Shown here: positions 28,998-37,376 of the stretch, piece after piece | Position numbering within the stretch: the first letter of the stretch is position 1 | Layout of the letters: every line of letters begins with the position of its first letter | Assembly: GCA_030783905.1 (NCBI GenBank) | Contig: JAQAHH010000004.1 | Location: 161,865-225,864 of the forward strand | DNA from: Bisgaard Taxon 45 | GTDB lineage: Bacteria > Pseudomonadota > Gammaproteobacteria > Enterobacterales > Pasteurellaceae | Reading direction: 5' to 3' | DNA length: 64,000 bases | The notes under the pieces: model-generated | The model's database searches: none | What the model was told of the DNA's origin: nothing | What the model saw: only the letters and a program-made list of their open reading frames with translations | Made by a program: the position numbers and the translations under genes

Positions 28998-30704
28998 GTG
29001 AAAATTAAGCACTCCGTTTCCACCAAAATCGCCAATTACCTCTTTATCATCATCATTTTTGCAGGCGTCATTACCACGCTCAGCTTGATGATCATGGCCA
29101 GTAATAAATCCGATGCGGAATCCATTAACGTCTCTGGTTCCCTACGGATGCAAAGCTACCGCTTATTACATGAACTCGAACAGCACCCCGAATTGGTCGA
29201 AACCGATTTACGCCAATATCGCCTAAGTTTACATTCCCCTGCTTTACTAGAAATTGACCAATGGTTTGTCCCTGATGAAGTCAAACAGTCTTATCACCAG
29301 CTGATCAAACGTTGGGAACGTATGGAACGTTATGCGAAACAACGGGAAATTGATGCCTATAAAAATGAAATTGCAGATTATGTGGCACAAGTCGATCAAT
29401 TTGTATTTACCCTGCAACACTTTGCTGAGAAGAAATGGATTATTGCGGTGTTGATCATGTCTTTATCGATGCTTTCGATCATTGCGATGGTGTCTTATGT
29501 GGTATGGTATGCTCGCAAAGAGGTGGTCACCCCGCTGAAACAACTCACACAAGCCAGCATCCAAGTGCAAATGCGCCAATTTAACCACGTTAAAGTCGAT
29601 ACCCAGAAAGAAAATGAATTAGGTAACTTAGCGCGTGCATTTAGCCAAATGTCGAGTGAGCTAGAAAAGCTGTATTCCTCATTAGAAGAGAGTGTGAATG
29701 AAAAAACGCAAAAGCTCCGCCAAACAAACCGCTCTTTAACCATGTTGTATGAAAGTTCCCAGCAACTGACCACGAATACTGTAGATGAAAATATCTTGCA
29801 ACATGTGTTAAAGAACCTCTTTATTAGTGAACACTTACGTTATGTAGAATTGGTTGTGGAAGGGGCTGAACATTGGCATATCTGCTTTGGACACAAGCAA
29901 GCGAGCCAACATTGTCAAGCGGTTGAATTACAGATTGAAGACGAAAAACTCGCCGTGCTTTATTGGCAAGCTGGCTTACCTTGCCCAGATCCTCGCACAA
30001 TGCGTAACATTGCACAAATTTTAAGTCGCACACTGTATTTCCATAAAACGCAGCGCCAACAACAACAATTATTGTTAATGGAGGAACGGTCGATTATTGC
30101 GCGAGAATTACACGATTCTTTAGCACAGGTTTTGGCATTCTTGCAAATTCAGTTGACCTTGCTCAAACATCAGATCAAACAAGAAAGTGCTGAGGCGAAA
30201 CAACAAAGCATTAATATTATCGCCAGTTTCGAGCAAGCATTACGCGATGGCTATGTGCAATTACGCGAATTGTTAGCCACTTTCCGTTTGACCATACAAG
30301 AAGCCAATTTGAAATTAGCGCTTGAGCAAGTGGTTGAGTCCTTGCGTGGACAAACCGACATGCCAATGCATGTACAATGCTCACTGCCATCACAAAGTTT
30401 TAGTGCAAAACAATTAGTACACATTTTGCAAATTGTGCGAGAATCCGTCTTAAATGCAATTAAACATTCAAAAGGTCATCGCATTGATATCATCGCACAC
30501 ATTAATGAAGATGGGGAATATGAGTTTATTGTACGCGATGACGGGATTGGCATTCCAAGTTTAGAAGAGCCAGAAGGACACTATGGTTTAAATATCATGC
30601 ACGAACGTGCCACACAGTTAAATGCTGATTTACACATTGCAAACCGCACATCAGGTGGCACTGAAATGAAACTGACACTCCATCAAAACAGGAATCTGAC
30701 ATGA
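28998..30704 (+). CDS. narQ: Nitrate/nitrite sensor histidine kinase NarQ
   Basis: Membrane kinase that senses nitrate and nitrite and phosphorylates NarP. 568 aa. First membrane helix at about 12-35, periplasmic domain with the P-box SINVSGSLRMQSYRLLHEL, second helix at about 148-170, then HAMP, a central cysteine region and a HisKA_3 motif ARELHDSLAQVLAFLQIQ with the phospho-acceptor histidine. The ATPase domain shows ESVLNAIKHSKG, DDGIGI and GHYGLNIMHERA. Start is GTG with AAAGGTG upstream. Divergent from napFDAGHBC, which it is likely to regulate; no narP is in this window. Confidence 0.93.
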   Translation: MKIKHSVSTKIANYLFIIIIFAGVITTLSLMIMASNKSDAESINVSGSLRMQSYRLLHELEQHPELVETDLRQYRLSLHSPALLEIDQWFVPDEVKQSYHQLIKRWERMERYAKQREIDAYKNEIADYVAQVDQFVFTLQHFAEKKWIIAVLIMSLSMLSIIAMVSYVVWYARKEVVTPLKQLTQASIQVQMRQFNHVKVDTQKENELGNLARAFSQMSSELEKLYSSLEESVNEKTQKLRQTNRSLTMLYESSQQLTTNTVDENILQHVLKNLFISEHLRYVELVVEGAEHWHICFGHKQASQHCQAVELQIEDEKLAVLYWQAGLPCPDPRTMRNIAQILSRTLYFHKTQRQQQQLLLMEERSIIARELHDSLAQVLAFLQIQLTLLKHQIKQESAEAKQQSINIIASFEQALRDGYVQLRELLATFRLTIQEANLKLALEQVVESLRGQTDMPMHVQCSLPSQSFSAKQLVHILQIVRESVLNAIKHSKGHRIDIIAHINEDGEYEFIVRDDGIGIPSLEEPEGHYGLNIMHERATQLNADLHIANRTSGGTEMKLTLHQNRNLT

Positions 30705-31324
30705 AAACATTATTTTTAGCCTCGTCTTTTGCCGATGTCTTCGATCTCTTTCTTGATGTCGCGGGCAACATCCAAAATAAACGCATTACGTTTATTCCCA
30801 CCGCAAGCAACGTAGAAGACGTGACGTTTTATGTTGATGACGCACGAAACGCCTTCCTAAACCAAGGCGCACACCTTGATGAACTTGATTTATCCACAGC
30901 GAATCTTGCCGAAATACGTGATAAATTAGCCAAAAACGAGATGATCTATGTCAGTGGTGGTAATACGTTCTTTTTACTGCAAGAATTAACACGCACAGGG
31001 GCGGCACCGCTGATCCAACAGCATATTCAAGCGGGTAAAATGTATATTGGTGAATCCGCAGGTGCTATGATTACCGCCCCCAATATTGAGTATGCCAAAT
31101 ACATGGACAACCCCGACAAAGCACCGATGTTAAGCGATTTTACGGCGCTCAATTTAGTCGATTTTTATGTTGTGCCACACTATACCGATTTCCCTTTCAT
31201 CGAGGCGACACAAAAGATCATTGATACCTATTCGACCACTTTACCGTTACAACCCATTGACAATCAGCAAGCAATATTGGTCAATAACGAAACAAGGATA
31301 ATCAGAGGAAACCTGAAAGGATAA
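30701..31324 (+). CDS. pepE: Peptidase E-like serine peptidase (family S51)
   Basis: Cytoplasmic dipeptidase-like enzyme; known members cleave N-terminal Asp-Xaa dipeptides. 207 aa. The nucleophile serine lies in YIGESAGAMITAP (about 123), and MIYVSGGNTFFLLQEL is the family glycine-rich loop. The ATG overlaps the narQ stop (ATGA), so it is coupled to a nitrate sensor with no obvious functional link. The sequence is closer to the Listeria-type S51 group than to E. coli PepE, so the precise substrate is uncertain. Confidence 0.8.
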   Translation: MKTLFLASSFADVFDLFLDVAGNIQNKRITFIPTASNVEDVTFYVDDARNAFLNQGAHLDELDLSTANLAEIRDKLAKNEMIYVSGGNTFFLLQELTRTGAAPLIQQHIQAGKMYIGESAGAMITAPNIEYAKYMDNPDKAPMLSDFTALNLVDFYVVPHYTDFPFIEATQKIIDTYSTTLPLQPIDNQQAILVNNETRIIRGNLKG

Positions 31325-31327
31325 TCT

Positions 31328-32353
31328 ATGCAAAATTTACAGCCGTTTCATACCTTTTCGTTGCCCGTACAGGCACAGAAGATTGTTGAAATTACCAATA
31401 TTGACCAACTGAAACAACAATGGGCACAATGTCAAGCAACTCAGCAACCCATTGTATTATTAGGACAAGGTAGTAATGTCCTTTTCTTACGCGACTTTCA
31501 AGGCGTTGTACTCCTCAATCGTTTAATGGGCATTCAGCATACACAAGACGATAATTTTCATTATTTACACGTAAACGGGGGTGAAAACTGGCATCAATTG
31601 GTTACTTGGTCAATCCAGCAAGGAATTGGGGGGCTTGAAAATCTTGCCTTAATCCCAGGTTGTGCGGGTTCCGCACCGATCCAAAATATCGGTGCCTATG
31701 GGGTAGAGTTTAAAGATGTGTGCGATTATGTGGAGGTGCTTAACTTATCCAACCATGAAATTTTTCGCCTGACCAATGCACAATGCCAGTTTGGCTATCG
31801 TGACAGCATTTTTAAACACGCCTATGCGACGGGCTATGTGATTATTGCGGTAGGTTTAAAACTCTGTAAGGCTTGGCGCCCGGTGTTGAAATATGGATCA
31901 CTCGTAGAGTTAGACAAAAGTGCGGTCAGTGCCCAGCAAATTTTTGATGAAGTTTGTGCCATACGACGCAGTAAACTCCCTGACCCGGCTGAGTTTGGCA
32001 ATGCAGGGAGTTTTTTCAAAAACCCCGTCGTCAGTCAAGCAGAGTTTGCACGCTTACAGCAAGACTATCCCAATATGCCTCATTTCCCACAAGCAGATGG
32101 GACAGTTAAACTGGCTGCAGGCTGGCTGATTGACCAATGTGGCTTGAAAGGTTACCAACTTGGTGGAGCAGCCGTCCACCAACAACAAGCCCTTGTGTTG
32201 ATCAACCGAGATCATGCCACGAGCAGTGATATCGTGGAATTGGCACACCATATTCGCCAAAAAGTCGCTCAGCGTTTTGCGGTTTGGTTACAACCCGAAG
32301 TCCGCTTTATTGGCGAATACGGTGAAGTGAATAGTGAACAAGCCATTGCTTAA
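31328..32353 (+). CDS. murB: UDP-N-acetylenolpyruvoylglucosamine reductase
   Basis: FAD enzyme that forms UDP-MurNAc, second step of peptidoglycan precursor synthesis. 341 aa, type I (enterobacterial) form. FAD-binding [42 protein letters not shown], the catalytic serine in [11 protein letters not shown] and the final glutamate in [12 protein letters not shown]. It follows pepE by three bases with AAGGA upstream. The narQ-murB-rpoH neighbourhood is also seen in Haemophilus; here extra genes are interposed. Confidence 0.96.
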   Translation: MQNLQPFHTFSLPVQAQKIVEITNIDQLKQQWAQCQATQQPIVLLGQGSNVLFLRDFQGVVLLNRLMGIQHTQDDNFHYLHVNGGENWHQLVTWSIQQGIGGLENLALIPGCAGSAPIQNIGAYGVEFKDVCDYVEVLNLSNHEIFRLTNAQCQFGYRDSIFKHAYATGYVIIAVGLKLCKAWRPVLKYGSLVELDKSAVSAQQIFDEVCAIRRSKLPDPAEFGNAGSFFKNPVVSQAEFARLQQDYPNMPHFPQADGTVKLAAGWLIDQCGLKGYQLGGAAVHQQQALVLINRDHATSSDIVELAHHIRQKVAQRFAVWLQPEVRFIGEYGEVNSEQAIA

Positions 32354-32365
32354 AGGAACACTCCA

Positions 32366-32677
32366 ATGAACTTCAATAGCCTATTAAATACCTTACCGCC
32401 GATTGATGGCTTAGTGGGTCTTACTGTGATGGACGGCGACACACAAGTACACTATATTCCTGCAATTGCGGGCAAATTAGGTTCTTTGCGTGTCTATAAT
32501 GCGCTTGCCCAAGCATTTCAAGACAAACTCGACCGCACTTCTGCACAAAAAGGCGTGCAATTATTTGCAGAGCATAGTGAGGAGGCTAAGCAATATCCCG
32601 GCAAGCACCCAAATATTGACTTACTTTTCCATATTATCGACCATAATCTTTGCTACCAATTAGTACCACAAAAATGA
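32366..32677 (+). CDS. Conserved hypothetical protein, possibly DUF2322
   Basis: 103-aa soluble protein with no signal peptide or membrane segment. Features: LPPIDGLVGLTVMDGD near the start, a central helix-rich part, and KHPNIDLLFHIIDHN near the end. The general pattern fits small conserved proteins of the DUF2322 type, but this is from memory and not firm. AAGGA lies before ATG. Positioned 12 bases after murB, and its TGA overlaps the next start in an ATGA, so it belongs to the operon. Confidence 0.65.
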   Translation: MNFNSLLNTLPPIDGLVGLTVMDGDTQVHYIPAIAGKLGSLRVYNALAQAFQDKLDRTSAQKGVQLFAEHSEEAKQYPGKHPNIDLLFHIIDHNLCYQLVPQK

Positions 32678-33633
32678 CGGAACAAAAATTAAAACCTTTT
32701 CCCCTGCCGATTAACTATTTTGGCATCATCCTTGGACTTTCTGCCTTAAGTCTTGCTTGGCGTTATGCCACACCCCTGTGTGCAAGCGCCACCCTCGTGA
32801 GCGAAAGCCTTTTGGTTGTTTCTGTGATGATTTGGCTCACCTTTATGGGTGCTTATGCTTACAAATGGTTTACATCACATCAGCAATTGAAAGCTGATTT
32901 ACAACATCCGCTGCTAGGTAATTTTGTCAGCCTCATTCCTATTACAACGATCTTAATCGGCATTGGGCTTGTCCCTTATAGTATGTTATTGGCGATTGCA
33001 CTCATCAGCTTAGGCATCACCACGCAACTGGCTTTTGCGACCTACTATATTCCCGCTATGTGGCGTGGTGTACATCAAGCGGAAATGACGCTGCCCGCAA
33101 TTTACTTGCCGACTGTCGCCACAAATTTTGTCAGTGCCACCGCACTTGGTGCACTCGGTTACACAGAATGTGGTATGGTATTTTTCGGTGCAGGCTTTGT
33201 TTCTTGGTTAGTCTTAGAGCCGATTGTGTTGCAACATTTACGCACATTGCAACCTGTCCCAGAACCATTGCGCCCGATGATCGGTATCCAACTTGCCCCA
33301 GCCTTTGTAGGGTGTTCGGCATATTTAACCTTAAATGGCGGAAACATTGATCTTTTTGCCCTGATGCTATTAGGTTACGGTGTATTGCAACTGTTGTTCT
33401 TAATTCGTTTATTGCCTTGGATTTTTGCAAATGGTTTTACTCCCGCAATGTGGGCATTCTCATTTGGTTTAGCATCCATGGCAAAAGTGACATGCATTTT
33501 TTATCACAACACTTCGGATAATTTGTTGGCCATACTGAGCTTAAGTCTGTTCATCTTCGCGAACTTCAGTATTGGATTAATGTCGCTAAGTACAGGCTAC
33601 TTAGTGTGGAAAGGGAAGTTTTTACTGAAATAG
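32674..33633 (+). CDS. tehA: TehA-like transporter (TDT family)
   Basis: 319-aa integral membrane protein with about ten hydrophobic segments, similar to the tellurite-resistance/dicarboxylate transporter TehA, which is related to anion channels. YIPAMWRGVHQAEMTLPAIYLPTVATNFVSA and FTPAMWAFSFGLASMA are recognisable. Start at ATG 32674, overlapping the upstream stop (ATGA); the frame is open back to 32650. No tehB methyltransferase gene is adjacent, so the physiological substrate is open. Confidence 0.8.
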   Translation: MTEQKLKPFPLPINYFGIILGLSALSLAWRYATPLCASATLVSESLLVVSVMIWLTFMGAYAYKWFTSHQQLKADLQHPLLGNFVSLIPITTILIGIGLVPYSMLLAIALISLGITTQLAFATYYIPAMWRGVHQAEMTLPAIYLPTVATNFVSATALGALGYTECGMVFFGAGFVSWLVLEPIVLQHLRTLQPVPEPLRPMIGIQLAPAFVGCSAYLTLNGGNIDLFALMLLGYGVLQLLFLIRLLPWIFANGFTPAMWAFSFGLASMAKVTCIFYHNTSDNLLAILSLSLFIFANFSIGLMSLSTGYLVWKGKFLLK

Positions 33634-33826
33634 CCTCAGTGGCGTTTTTACCGTTTTTCGTCACTGAGAAAACACGTTGTGATTAACCACTTACACTGTA
33701 CCGAAAACGTAACAAATGCGTGCAATTCACGCAATAAACGCTACAATGGCAACACGCTATGATATCAGACTCGCGCTGAGTAATCGTATAGGGGCATTAC
33801 TCTCGCACGCTCAAAAGGTGATTAAT

Positions 33827-35371
33827 ATGCTGATCATGATTATCAAAAAACTGTTTCTCGTACTTGCGCTCATTCTGCTCAGCCTCACGGTTATTGCCCT
33901 AATCAGCTACCAACGATTACCTACATCCCATCGTCCAATCAGTACCCATCCGCCCGTTCATCCAAATGGTCTCTTGGCGCGCCATATTTTACCGCAACTT
34001 GCTGAGCACCCTAATTTGACGGGATTGTATCCTTTAGGCGATGGAAAAGATGCCTTTTTGGCTCGATTAGCCCTAAGCGAATATGCCGAACAGACTCTCG
34101 ATTTACAATATTATATTTGGCATAACGATGTTTCTGGCCATTTATTGTTACAAAGCCTGTATAAAGCAGCTACACGTGGTGTCAAGGTACGTTTGCTGTT
34201 AGACGATAATAACACCAAGGGAATGGATGAAATATTAGCCTCCCTTAATGCCCATCCGAATATTGAAATCCGCTTATTCAATCCTTTCATGCAACGTCAA
34301 TATCGTTGGTTAGGCTTTTTAAGCGACTTTTTTCGGCTCAATCGTCGTATGCACAATAAATCCTTCACAGCAGATGGTGTCATGAGTATCCTCGGTGGAC
34401 GCAATATTGGAGATGAATATTTTGATGTAGGTAACGGTGTATTATTTGCGGATCTTGATGTGGTCACCACGGGCGAAGTCGTCACGCACATTCAGACCGA
34501 TTTTGATCGTTATTGGAATAGCTCATCAAGTTATCCTTTAGAAAGCATTATCGTACACGATCATATTACGCCGTTTAATCCACTGCCAGCATTGGATGAT
34601 GAAACGCAAACCTATTTAAAACAGCTCACTGAGTTGCCGTTTGCTCAAAGCTTGCAAGCGGGCACATTAGCGTTGACTTGGGCAGAAGCCAAACTAATCA
34701 GCGATGATCCCGGTAAAGCATTAGGAAAGTCAATGATTCAAGACAGTGTTTTAGCACATATTGCACCGACCATGCTGAATGCGAAAGATAACTTAATTAT
34801 TGTCTCCCCTTATTTTGTGCCAACAAACATCGGCGTTGATTTCTTAACCCGTATTAGCCAAAGTGGCACACAGGTTTCAATCCTCACCAATTCATTGGAC
34901 GCCACTGATGTCAGCATTGTACATTCTGGTTATGCCAAACACCGCAAAACCTTATTACAGAACCAAATCAAATTATATGAACTGAAACCCAATGCGACCG
35001 TGCAAATGGCCTCCTCTGGCCATTTACTCAAAGGGTCAAGTAGTGCCAGTTTACATGCCAAAACCTTTACGCTCGACAATCGCTACTTATTTGTCGGCTC
35101 ATTTAATATGGATCCGCGCTCGGCTATGCTCAATACAGAAATGGGGTTACTGATTGACAGCCCTGAACTGGCTCGCTTACTCAGTGTGGGATTACAACAA
35201 AATCAAGCGCATTATGCTTTTTCTGTTAAGTTAAACGAGGCGCAAGAATTGTATTGGGAAACCCAAGAAAATGGCCAATCCGTGCGCTATGATAAGGAAC
35301 CTCATACCAGTTGGTTTAAGCGTTTTAGTGTGTGGTGTCTCTCTTGGCTACCTGTTGAGCATCTGCTGTAA
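33827..35371 (+). CDS. Phospholipase D family protein, cardiolipin synthase C-like
   Basis: 514-aa membrane-anchored enzyme with two HKD motifs: MHNKSFTADG (about residue 177) and LHAKTFTLDNRYLFVGSFNMDPRS (about 411). One N-terminal membrane helix (KLFLVLALILLSLTVIALI). The arrangement is typical of ClsC/YmdC-type cardiolipin synthases, which join two phospholipids or use phosphatidylethanolamine. An upstream ATG at 33716 is in frame, but AAAGG 8 bases before ATG 33827 and the membrane anchor favour the later start. Separated from tehA by about 190 bases. Confidence 0.87.
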   Translation: MLIMIIKKLFLVLALILLSLTVIALISYQRLPTSHRPISTHPPVHPNGLLARHILPQLAEHPNLTGLYPLGDGKDAFLARLALSEYAEQTLDLQYYIWHNDVSGHLLLQSLYKAATRGVKVRLLLDDNNTKGMDEILASLNAHPNIEIRLFNPFMQRQYRWLGFLSDFFRLNRRMHNKSFTADGVMSILGGRNIGDEYFDVGNGVLFADLDVVTTGEVVTHIQTDFDRYWNSSSSYPLESIIVHDHITPFNPLPALDDETQTYLKQLTELPFAQSLQAGTLALTWAEAKLISDDPGKALGKSMIQDSVLAHIAPTMLNAKDNLIIVSPYFVPTNIGVDFLTRISQSGTQVSILTNSLDATDVSIVHSGYAKHRKTLLQNQIKLYELKPNATVQMASSGHLLKGSSSASLHAKTFTLDNRYLFVGSFNMDPRSAMLNTEMGLLIDSPELARLLSVGLQQNQAHYAFSVKLNEAQELYWETQENGQSVRYDKEPHTSWFKRFSVWCLSWLPVEHLL

Positions 35372-35738
35372 TCTTACCTTGTCTAACAAACACATATCGG
35401 AAAATAGGTTGTTACTTTTTATGAGTAAATAAACTCATTTTCGGAGATGAGCAATCATGTAGTGGCACCACATAATATAGGAGAAAAAGTAGGCGTAACC
35501 CGTTTTTTCGGTTTGCATTTTCTGTGCCTTCATTCCTGCTATGCTCTCTCCGTTATGAATAAACCACTTCCTGAGTTAAATGCATTGCTGTATTCTTTGC
35601 TAAATCAATATTGAACTTTAATCACAAGACAGAGTCTAATTTTTGCTAATAGGAAACAGCAATAACTATTAGCTCCAGTTTGATTTTTATGCTATAACTA
35701 GATTGAGATGTTATCTTCATTTTTTAAGAAGGAAAGCG
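35372..35738. other. Intergenic region before rpoH
   Basis: About 367 bases without a supported gene. Contains a small hairpin around ATGAGT/ACTCAT at about 35420-35436, an unremarkable 19-codon frame at 35555-35614 with no ribosome-binding site, and an extended -10 element near 35690. Probably holds the end of the upstream transcript and the rpoH promoter region. Confidence 0.6.
35690..35698 (+). promoter_or_regulatory. Candidate extended -10 promoter for rpoH
   Basis: TGCTATAAC (TGn plus TATAAC) lies about 40 bases before the rpoH ATG. No good -35 hexamer is seen, as can be the case for extended -10 promoters. Confidence 0.4.
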
Positions 35739-36584
35739 ATGAACAAAGACACACAAACCATGATGTTGGTTCCACAAGGCAGTATCGAAGCCTATATTCG
35801 TGCTGCAAATGAATATCCTATGCTTACCGCTGAGGAAGAAAAGGAATTGGCGGAGCGTTTGTATTATCAAGAAGATTTGGAAGCCGCGAAAAAGCTGATC
35901 CTTTCTCATCTTCGCTTTGTGATTCATGTTGCACGTGGCTATTCAGGCTATGGCTTACCACAAGCTGATTTGATTCAAGAGGGTAATATTGGTCTGATGA
36001 AAGCAGTCAAACGTTTTAACCCTGAAGTGGGGGTACGTTTAGTCTCGTTTGCTGTGCATTGGATCAAAGCGGAAATTCACGAATACGTCTTACGCAACTG
36101 GCGTATTGTGAAAGTGGCCACCACAAAAGCACAACGTAAATTATTCTTTAATCTACGTAAAACCAAACAGCGTTTAGGTTGGTTTAACGAAAATGAAGTG
36201 GAAATGGTGGCCAACGAACTCGGTGTTTCGCCAGAAGATGTGGTGGAAATGGAATCCCGTATGACCGGTGCCGATGTGGCGTTCGATTTACCCACAGATG
36301 ACAACGAAGAGACCTATTCACCTTCTTTATATTTAGAAGACAAAGGATCTAACTTCGCAGCGGAACTCGAAAATGAAAACTACGAAACACAAGCCACAGA
36401 ACAGTTAAGTGTTGCGCTGGAAGGGTTGGATGAACGTAGCCTTGATATCATTAAAGCACGTTGGTTAGATGAAAACAAAGCGACTCTGCAAGATTTAGCC
36501 GCCAAATACAATATTTCCGCAGAGCGTGTACGCCAGTTGGAAACCAATGCACTGAAAAAACTGAAAAGTGCGGTCAATTTCTAA
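35739..36584 (+). CDS. rpoH: RNA polymerase sigma-32 factor (heat shock)
   Basis: Directs transcription of heat-shock genes. 281 aa from ATG 35739 (AAGGA 6 bases upstream); the frame extends 12 codons further. Region 2 with [25 protein letters not shown] and [17 protein letters not shown], the RpoH box [15 protein letters not shown] (about 131-145) that separates it from other sigma-70 proteins, and region 4 [26 protein letters not shown]. Monocistronic with its own terminator. An uptake signal sits in the last codons. Confidence 0.97.
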   Translation: MNKDTQTMMLVPQGSIEAYIRAANEYPMLTAEEEKELAERLYYQEDLEAAKKLILSHLRFVIHVARGYSGYGLPQADLIQEGNIGLMKAVKRFNPEVGVRLVSFAVHWIKAEIHEYVLRNWRIVKVATTKAQRKLFFNLRKTKQRLGWFNENEVEMVANELGVSPEDVVEMESRMTGADVAFDLPTDDNEETYSPSLYLEDKGSNFAAELENENYETQATEQLSVALEGLDERSLDIIKARWLDENKATLQDLAAKYNISAERVRQLETNALKKLKSAVNF

Positions 36585-36603
36585 CACGTTTTTATCGAAG
36601 AAA

Positions 36604-36631
36604 AGCCAAAGTAATCGACTTTGGCTTTTTT
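36604..36631 (+). terminator. Intrinsic terminator of rpoH
   Basis: Perfect 9-bp stem AGCCAAAGT / ACTTTGGCT with loop AATCG, followed by a run of T. Located 20 bases past the stop. Confidence 0.9.
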
Positions 36632-36712
36632 GTTTTCATACAAATAGATTATCAAATATCCGCAAGAATGGTATAGTAATCCCTCTCTAATCTCGGCTTA
36701 TTGGAGCAAGTT

Positions 36713-37327
36713 ATGCCTATCAATACATTTTGCAAAATCAGTTTATTCACCTGTGCGTTATGCTGTGCAACAGCAACGCTCGCGAATCCCAATGTTTATG
36801 TAGAAGGCCCCTCTATTGAAAATGTGATGCGAGCAAGCTCGTATGTTTCCTATACCTATCGCACAGAAGCAAAACGGCATCAATGGGTGGGAAATGATGA
36901 CCTCTTTTTTATTCGCTTATCGAGTATTGATACCTTTGGCGACCAACGCTCCGCCTTAATTGCAAGCCTCGCCCCACATAGCTATAGTATTGAACGCGTT
37001 AGCACAAATTGTAAAACGAAAGACACCATTATCAACACTCGTACTCGTTATGATGTTAACGGCAAAGTATTAGAATCCAATAAAGAAGAAGAGAAAGTAG
37101 GCCGACCTATTCCAGATAGTTATCTGGCTGAGGCCGTGATTGTGATGTGTGATGCCCTTGCCATTATCCCCGCCAATCCCAATGTAGATGGTGAAAAAAT
37201 TACCGCCTCGGCGCCTTTTATGAATGTCATCAATGAACATGTCCGCGCCAAAGGCGTGACTCGCCGCGCGATAACAGTAGAGCAAATTGAAGCGCATTTC
37301 AAAACAACATTAAATCAACGCAAATAA
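36713..37327 (+). CDS. Exported hypothetical protein, possibly surface-adhesin-E-like
   Basis: 204 aa starting at ATG 36713 (GGAG 6 bases upstream). Signal peptide MPINTFCKISLFTCALCCAT…LANP; the cysteines there do not form a clean lipobox. The mature part has a tryptophan/aspartate start (HQWVGNDDLFFIRLSSID), a cysteine in STNCKTKDTIIN, a YDVNGKVLES turn and a second cysteine in VIVMCDAL, so one disulfide is possible. This order loosely resembles the Haemophilus protein E (surface-adhesin E) fold, but the match is weak. Stands alone between rpoH and yheS. Confidence 0.65.
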   Translation: MPINTFCKISLFTCALCCATATLANPNVYVEGPSIENVMRASSYVSYTYRTEAKRHQWVGNDDLFFIRLSSIDTFGDQRSALIASLAPHSYSIERVSTNCKTKDTIINTRTRYDVNGKVLESNKEEEKVGRPIPDSYLAEAVIVMCDALAIIPANPNVDGEKITASAPFMNVINEHVRAKGVTRRAITVEQIEAHFKTTLNQRK

Positions 37328-37332
37328 ACAAA

Positions 37333-37358
37333 AAAGGACGTGCCAATCCACGTCCTTT
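37333..37358. terminator. Two-way terminator between the exported protein gene and yheS
   Basis: Perfect 10-bp stem AAAGGACGTG / CACGTCCTTT with a 6-base loop. On the minus strand it is followed by a run of T, which suits yheS; on the plus strand the tail is TTTCC. Confidence 0.82.
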
Positions 37359-37376
37359 CCTTTATCCCACCTTTAC

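Noticed and set aside
35555..35614. 19-codon frame starting MNKPLPELNA upstream of rpoH
   Set aside because: No ribosome-binding site, very short, and no support other than an ATG; kept as part of the intergenic description.
35372..35738. Search for a small RNA or riboswitch in the longest gene-free stretch
   Set aside because: No strong promoter-terminator pair or known riboswitch core could be seen by eye.
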